Assembly: GCA_030280995.1 (NCBI GenBank)
Contig: JASXTE010000002.1
Coordinates: forward strand, 14,274,683-14,338,682
Direction of reading: 5' to 3'
DNA from: Hemileia vastatrix
Lineage: Eukaryota > Basidiomycota > Pucciniomycetes > Pucciniales > Zaghouaniaceae
DNA length: 64,000 nt
Shown here: positions 61,774 to 64,000 of the stretch, in pieces
Numbering within the stretch: position 1 is the stretch's first letter
Layout: the number at the start of each line of letters is the position of its first letter
Made by a program: the position numbers and the translations under genes
Notes under the pieces: model-generated
Told to the model about the DNA's origin: nothing
The model's database searches: none
The model's input: the letters and a program-made list of their open reading frames with translations, nothing else

Positions 61774-61920
61774 GCCAGAATCTTGCATGAATCTGACCCA
61801 GCCAATTTCATGCAATACACACACAGCTAGACCCACGGAGCGTCCACCTTCACTTCATCTTCTACTCATCACTGATAAAATCTCCTCTTATCCTTTTCCT
61901 CACCTTTCATACCACAAATC

Positions 61921-63511
61921 ATGTCTGGATCCCCTGCTGTTGACTCCTCTACTCTTCCTTGCTTCACTGCTCCAAGAAACTATGCCTGCAAAAAGTGCAT
62001 CCACATGTGCAGACCTTGCACATTCACTCTTCCAAATCCAGAAGCCAAATTCTACAACAGGGCTTGTGACTCTTGCTATTCCAAAAAAAAGAAATGTGAC
62101 AGAGATGCCCACTATCCTATTCCTCCGCCTTCTCCTTCTCACAAGTACATCTCCAGATCCCCTACCAGGTCTCCAGAACTTAGTCCATCCTCTTCCTCTC
62201 TATCTTCAGCTCCTTCCAGAAGATCCAGAAGCTCAGCTTCCCACACTCTTCCAAAAAGACCAGCCTTAGCTTCTCAAGAAACTGCTTTTATCACTGCTAA
62301 ACTAGCTCCAAAAGCTTCAAAATCAACCATTAGGCTTCTAGACCGTGTCCAGGCGGCCCGGCCGACGTCGGGCGGCCCCCCCGCCTCACCAAACAGCGAA
62401 AATCAGGGCCAAAACCTCCAAAAACGGCCAGAAAATAGCCAAATTCATCCAGACAACAATACCAACTCAACCCAACTACCTCCTACTGCTCCCAGAGTAA
62501 TGCAATCCACCCTTCCAAAATCCAAAAACACCAAAATTTCCCAGATTTCTAAGAGAACTGCCAGAGAACCCCAAGAAGAAACCATAACACCACACACTGC
62601 TCCACAACAACAACTTTGTCCCCAACTAAGACAAAGAAACAACACGTCTCCTCTGTCAGCAAACTACTCTTCTGACAGTTCCATCTCTTCAAATTCTCCA
62701 TCCAGAAGAGAGCAGTCTGCTTCCAAATCCCCCTCTCCTGCTCCATCCTTTAACAACCCTGGTACTCCATCACCAGCACCTCCTCCAGCTGAATCCCACA
62801 GAAATAACAACCACAACAACAACAACAATCTCACTGCTCCAACTAGGCCCCAGGAACATCAGCATCCCAGTTCACCTTCTCAAGATCCTTCAGAGGAAGA
62901 CCATGAGAATCCATATCTTTCCCTAGTTGATCCACTCACTATGACCATAACAAAATCGTAGAGATCCAAATCCCAGATGCTTACAGATTTGATGAGCTTC
63001 CAATCTTTAAGTACCAAATTAATTATTCCATTTCTTCAACAAAAATAATTACTGATCCAATTCTTCTTGTCTAGTTGGCACCCCTCCTCCTGAATCTATT
63101 ATTGGAGTTGGCCAAACTCTTGAAACTTCTTTGACCCTGGATTATGGAGACATGAAGAAACACCTAAGCACCATGTGTTCCAATATGCTAAAAGCCTTTG
63201 CCCTCCATGGACCCTTGAATGACTTTGAAAAATCCCTGAGAAAGCGCCTACTGGATGACCACTGGAAAATGTCTAGGATCATTAAACACACCCTCCAGCA
63301 CTCCATTCCTGCCTCTTCTTCTTCCTCATCTGAACTTCCCTCTAATCCAATCCCTATAATCTCTCCAGCAGGATGCACTTCAAAGAACACAGTGCTTCCC
63401 ACAATCCCAACAAAAAATAAAAATGTCATCAAAATCTGGACCAGCCTCCAGAAGCTTCATCATCCAGACAATGAGCTCCTGCAAAAGATTAGAAACATAA
63501 AAATAATATAA
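61921..63511 (+). pseudogene. Zn2Cys6-like protein 2 (paralogue; one in-frame TAG)
   Basis: ATG 61921 opens 346 residues to TAG 62959-62961. Residues 22-60 give CKKCIHMCRPC, 15 residues, CDSCYSKKKKC, again C-x2-C-x6-C ... C-x2-C-x6-C with an extra Cys. Then Ser/Arg/Pro-rich, and Asn-rich (HNNNNN) tracts. The same frame continues past TAG to a 64-nt intron 63011-63074 (GTACCA...TTGTCTAG) and joins in phase to GTPPPESIIGVGQTLETSLT, ending at 63511. So one gene with a nonsense codon, or two products, is likely. The GC-rich inverted repeat lies inside the coding sequence (AARPTSGGPP). Function unknown. Confidence 0.55.
62364..62387. repeat. GC-rich 24-bp inverted repeat, right half
   Basis: GACGTCGGGCGGCCCCCCCG then CCTC; perfect inverse of 59990-60013, 2.35 kb away. 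Confidence 0.85.
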
Positions 63512-63627
63512 AAGAAATAATAAAAAATAATTTCAGTAATTTTTTTTTTTTTTTACTACTAATATACTAAAATTAAAAATTAATAACTAAAATGAAATGA
63601 AATAAAATATAAAAAAATAATACAAAT

Positions 63628-63697
63628 GGTATCCCCCCGCCAATTGATGAGCTGATCCCCTGATACCTTACCCACATCCAAGTGCACCTTAATGTGG
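63628..63697 (+). repeat. Hairpin module 1
   Basis: Stem GGTATC (63628-63633)/GATACC (63662-63667) enclosing GCCAATTGATGAGC, followed by CCACAT (63672-63677)/ATGTGG (63692-63697). Confidence 0.65.
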
Positions 63698-63825
63698 ATA
63701 CACAATTAATTCTTTTAAATGATTAACAGAAAACAAAATTCAAAAAAATTTAGAAACTCAGAAGATAATAAAAATAATGAAACACAGAAACACACAAAAT
63801 AAATAATAATTAAAAATAAAAAAAT

Positions 63826-63895
63826 AGCATTGCCTGGCCAATTGATGAGCCTTTCCCCACCAATGCTTGCCCACATCCAGGTGACCCTGAAGTGG
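63826..63895 (+). repeat. Hairpin module 2
   Basis: Stem AGCATTG (63826-63832)/CAATGCT (63861-63867) enclosing the same GCCAATTGATGAGC, followed by CCAC (63871-63874)/GTGG (63892-63895). Stem bases differ from module 1 yet remain complementary. Confidence 0.65.
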
Positions 63896-64000
63896 TAACA
63901 CCTATCTTTTTGATTTTATAATTTTAAACAACCCCCATAAAATAATTAAAAGAAAAAAAGAGAAAAAATAAAATAATCTAAAACTGCTATCTAGCAAAAA

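Larger units (their letters stand above)
59399..64000 (+). mobile_element. Unclassified, probably LTR-type element inserted into E3 (right end outside window)
   Basis: Begins TGTAGACAATCCTATAGTAC directly after CCACGT of E3. It is less AT-rich than the transposon. It carries two Zn2Cys6-like genes, a repeat array, a GC-rich inverted repeat and structured 3' sequence. No reverse transcriptase is visible in the window, so LTR identity rests on the TG start and the clean break in E3. It could instead be a non-autonomous or DNA element. Confidence 0.5.
63512..64000. other. A/T-rich tail with two structured modules
   Basis: Homopolymeric A/T-rich sequence with two related hairpin modules, at 63628-63697 and 63826-63895, about 198 bp apart. 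No ORF. Confidence 0.6.

Noticed and set aside
63628..63697. Hammerhead ribozyme suggested by TTGATGAG
   Set aside because: The essential CTGATGA core Cys position is T here, and no GAAA segment or matching third stem was found.

Overview
The window looks like a repeat-rich, AT-rich nuclear segment from a rust fungus (Pucciniales). Short GT-AG introns of about 50-100 nt, Tet-like 2OG-Fe(II) oxygenase genes, a CMC/Plavaka-type transposase and degenerate Ty3 polyproteins all fit, and the Ty3 pieces resemble those abundant in Austropuccinia psidii. The genus is inferred from family resemblance only. No ordinary host gene, tRNA or rRNA was recognised.

The main object is a giant cut-and-paste transposon present in several copies. 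One copy (E2, 19825-46783, 26,959 bp) has both ends. They are 40-bp inverted repeats that begin CACCACAG and end in a 22-bp dyad centred on GCTAGC. E1 (1-18325) is an inverted copy running off the left edge. E3 (51275-59398) is an inverted partial copy. E3a (49949-50584) is a 636-bp end fragment. E1/E2 and E2/E3 face each other, so the window contains two giant palindromes with arms of about 18.3 kb and 8.1 kb. Their spacers are fragments of Ty3 retrotransposons.

Read from its SNF2 end (46783) to its TET end (19825), the element carries: subterminal repeats; a Rad5-like SNF2 ATPase (690 aa after splicing, open in E2); a convergent unknown gene (339 aa, open only in E3); the transposase (about 1,040 codons, with stops in every copy); accessory gene A; an array of about 20 palindromic iterons; accessory gene B; a TET/JBP-type dioxygenase; three stem-loops sharing one loop; an array of about 12 unrelated hairpins; and about 6 kb of AT-rich DNA. 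TET/JBP enzymes oxidise 5-methylcytosine, and SNF2 ATPases remodel chromatin or DNA-protein complexes. The likely logic is a transposon that carries its own tools to open or demethylate DNA. The iterons vary almost only by CpG to TpG/CpA changes, which is the footprint expected if they are methylated.

No copy is fully intact. Lesions are mostly private, so different genes survive in different copies. Two transposase stops are shared by E2 and E3, so the parental copy may already have been non-autonomous. A 3-bp target duplication (TTT) is split between E3 and E2, on either side of one interrupted Ty3 integrase. This implies that a spacer flipped by recombination between the inverted arms, or that the assembly flipped there.

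From 59399 to the right edge, a different element interrupts E3 inside its transposase gene, apparently starting with an LTR-like TG. It carries two adjacent genes with Zn2Cys6-like cysteine patterns, separated by a ten-copy GTCTTGGGGGACT-type repeat array. It also has a GC-rich 24-bp inverted repeat and, at the far right, two hairpin modules whose stems differ but keep pairing.
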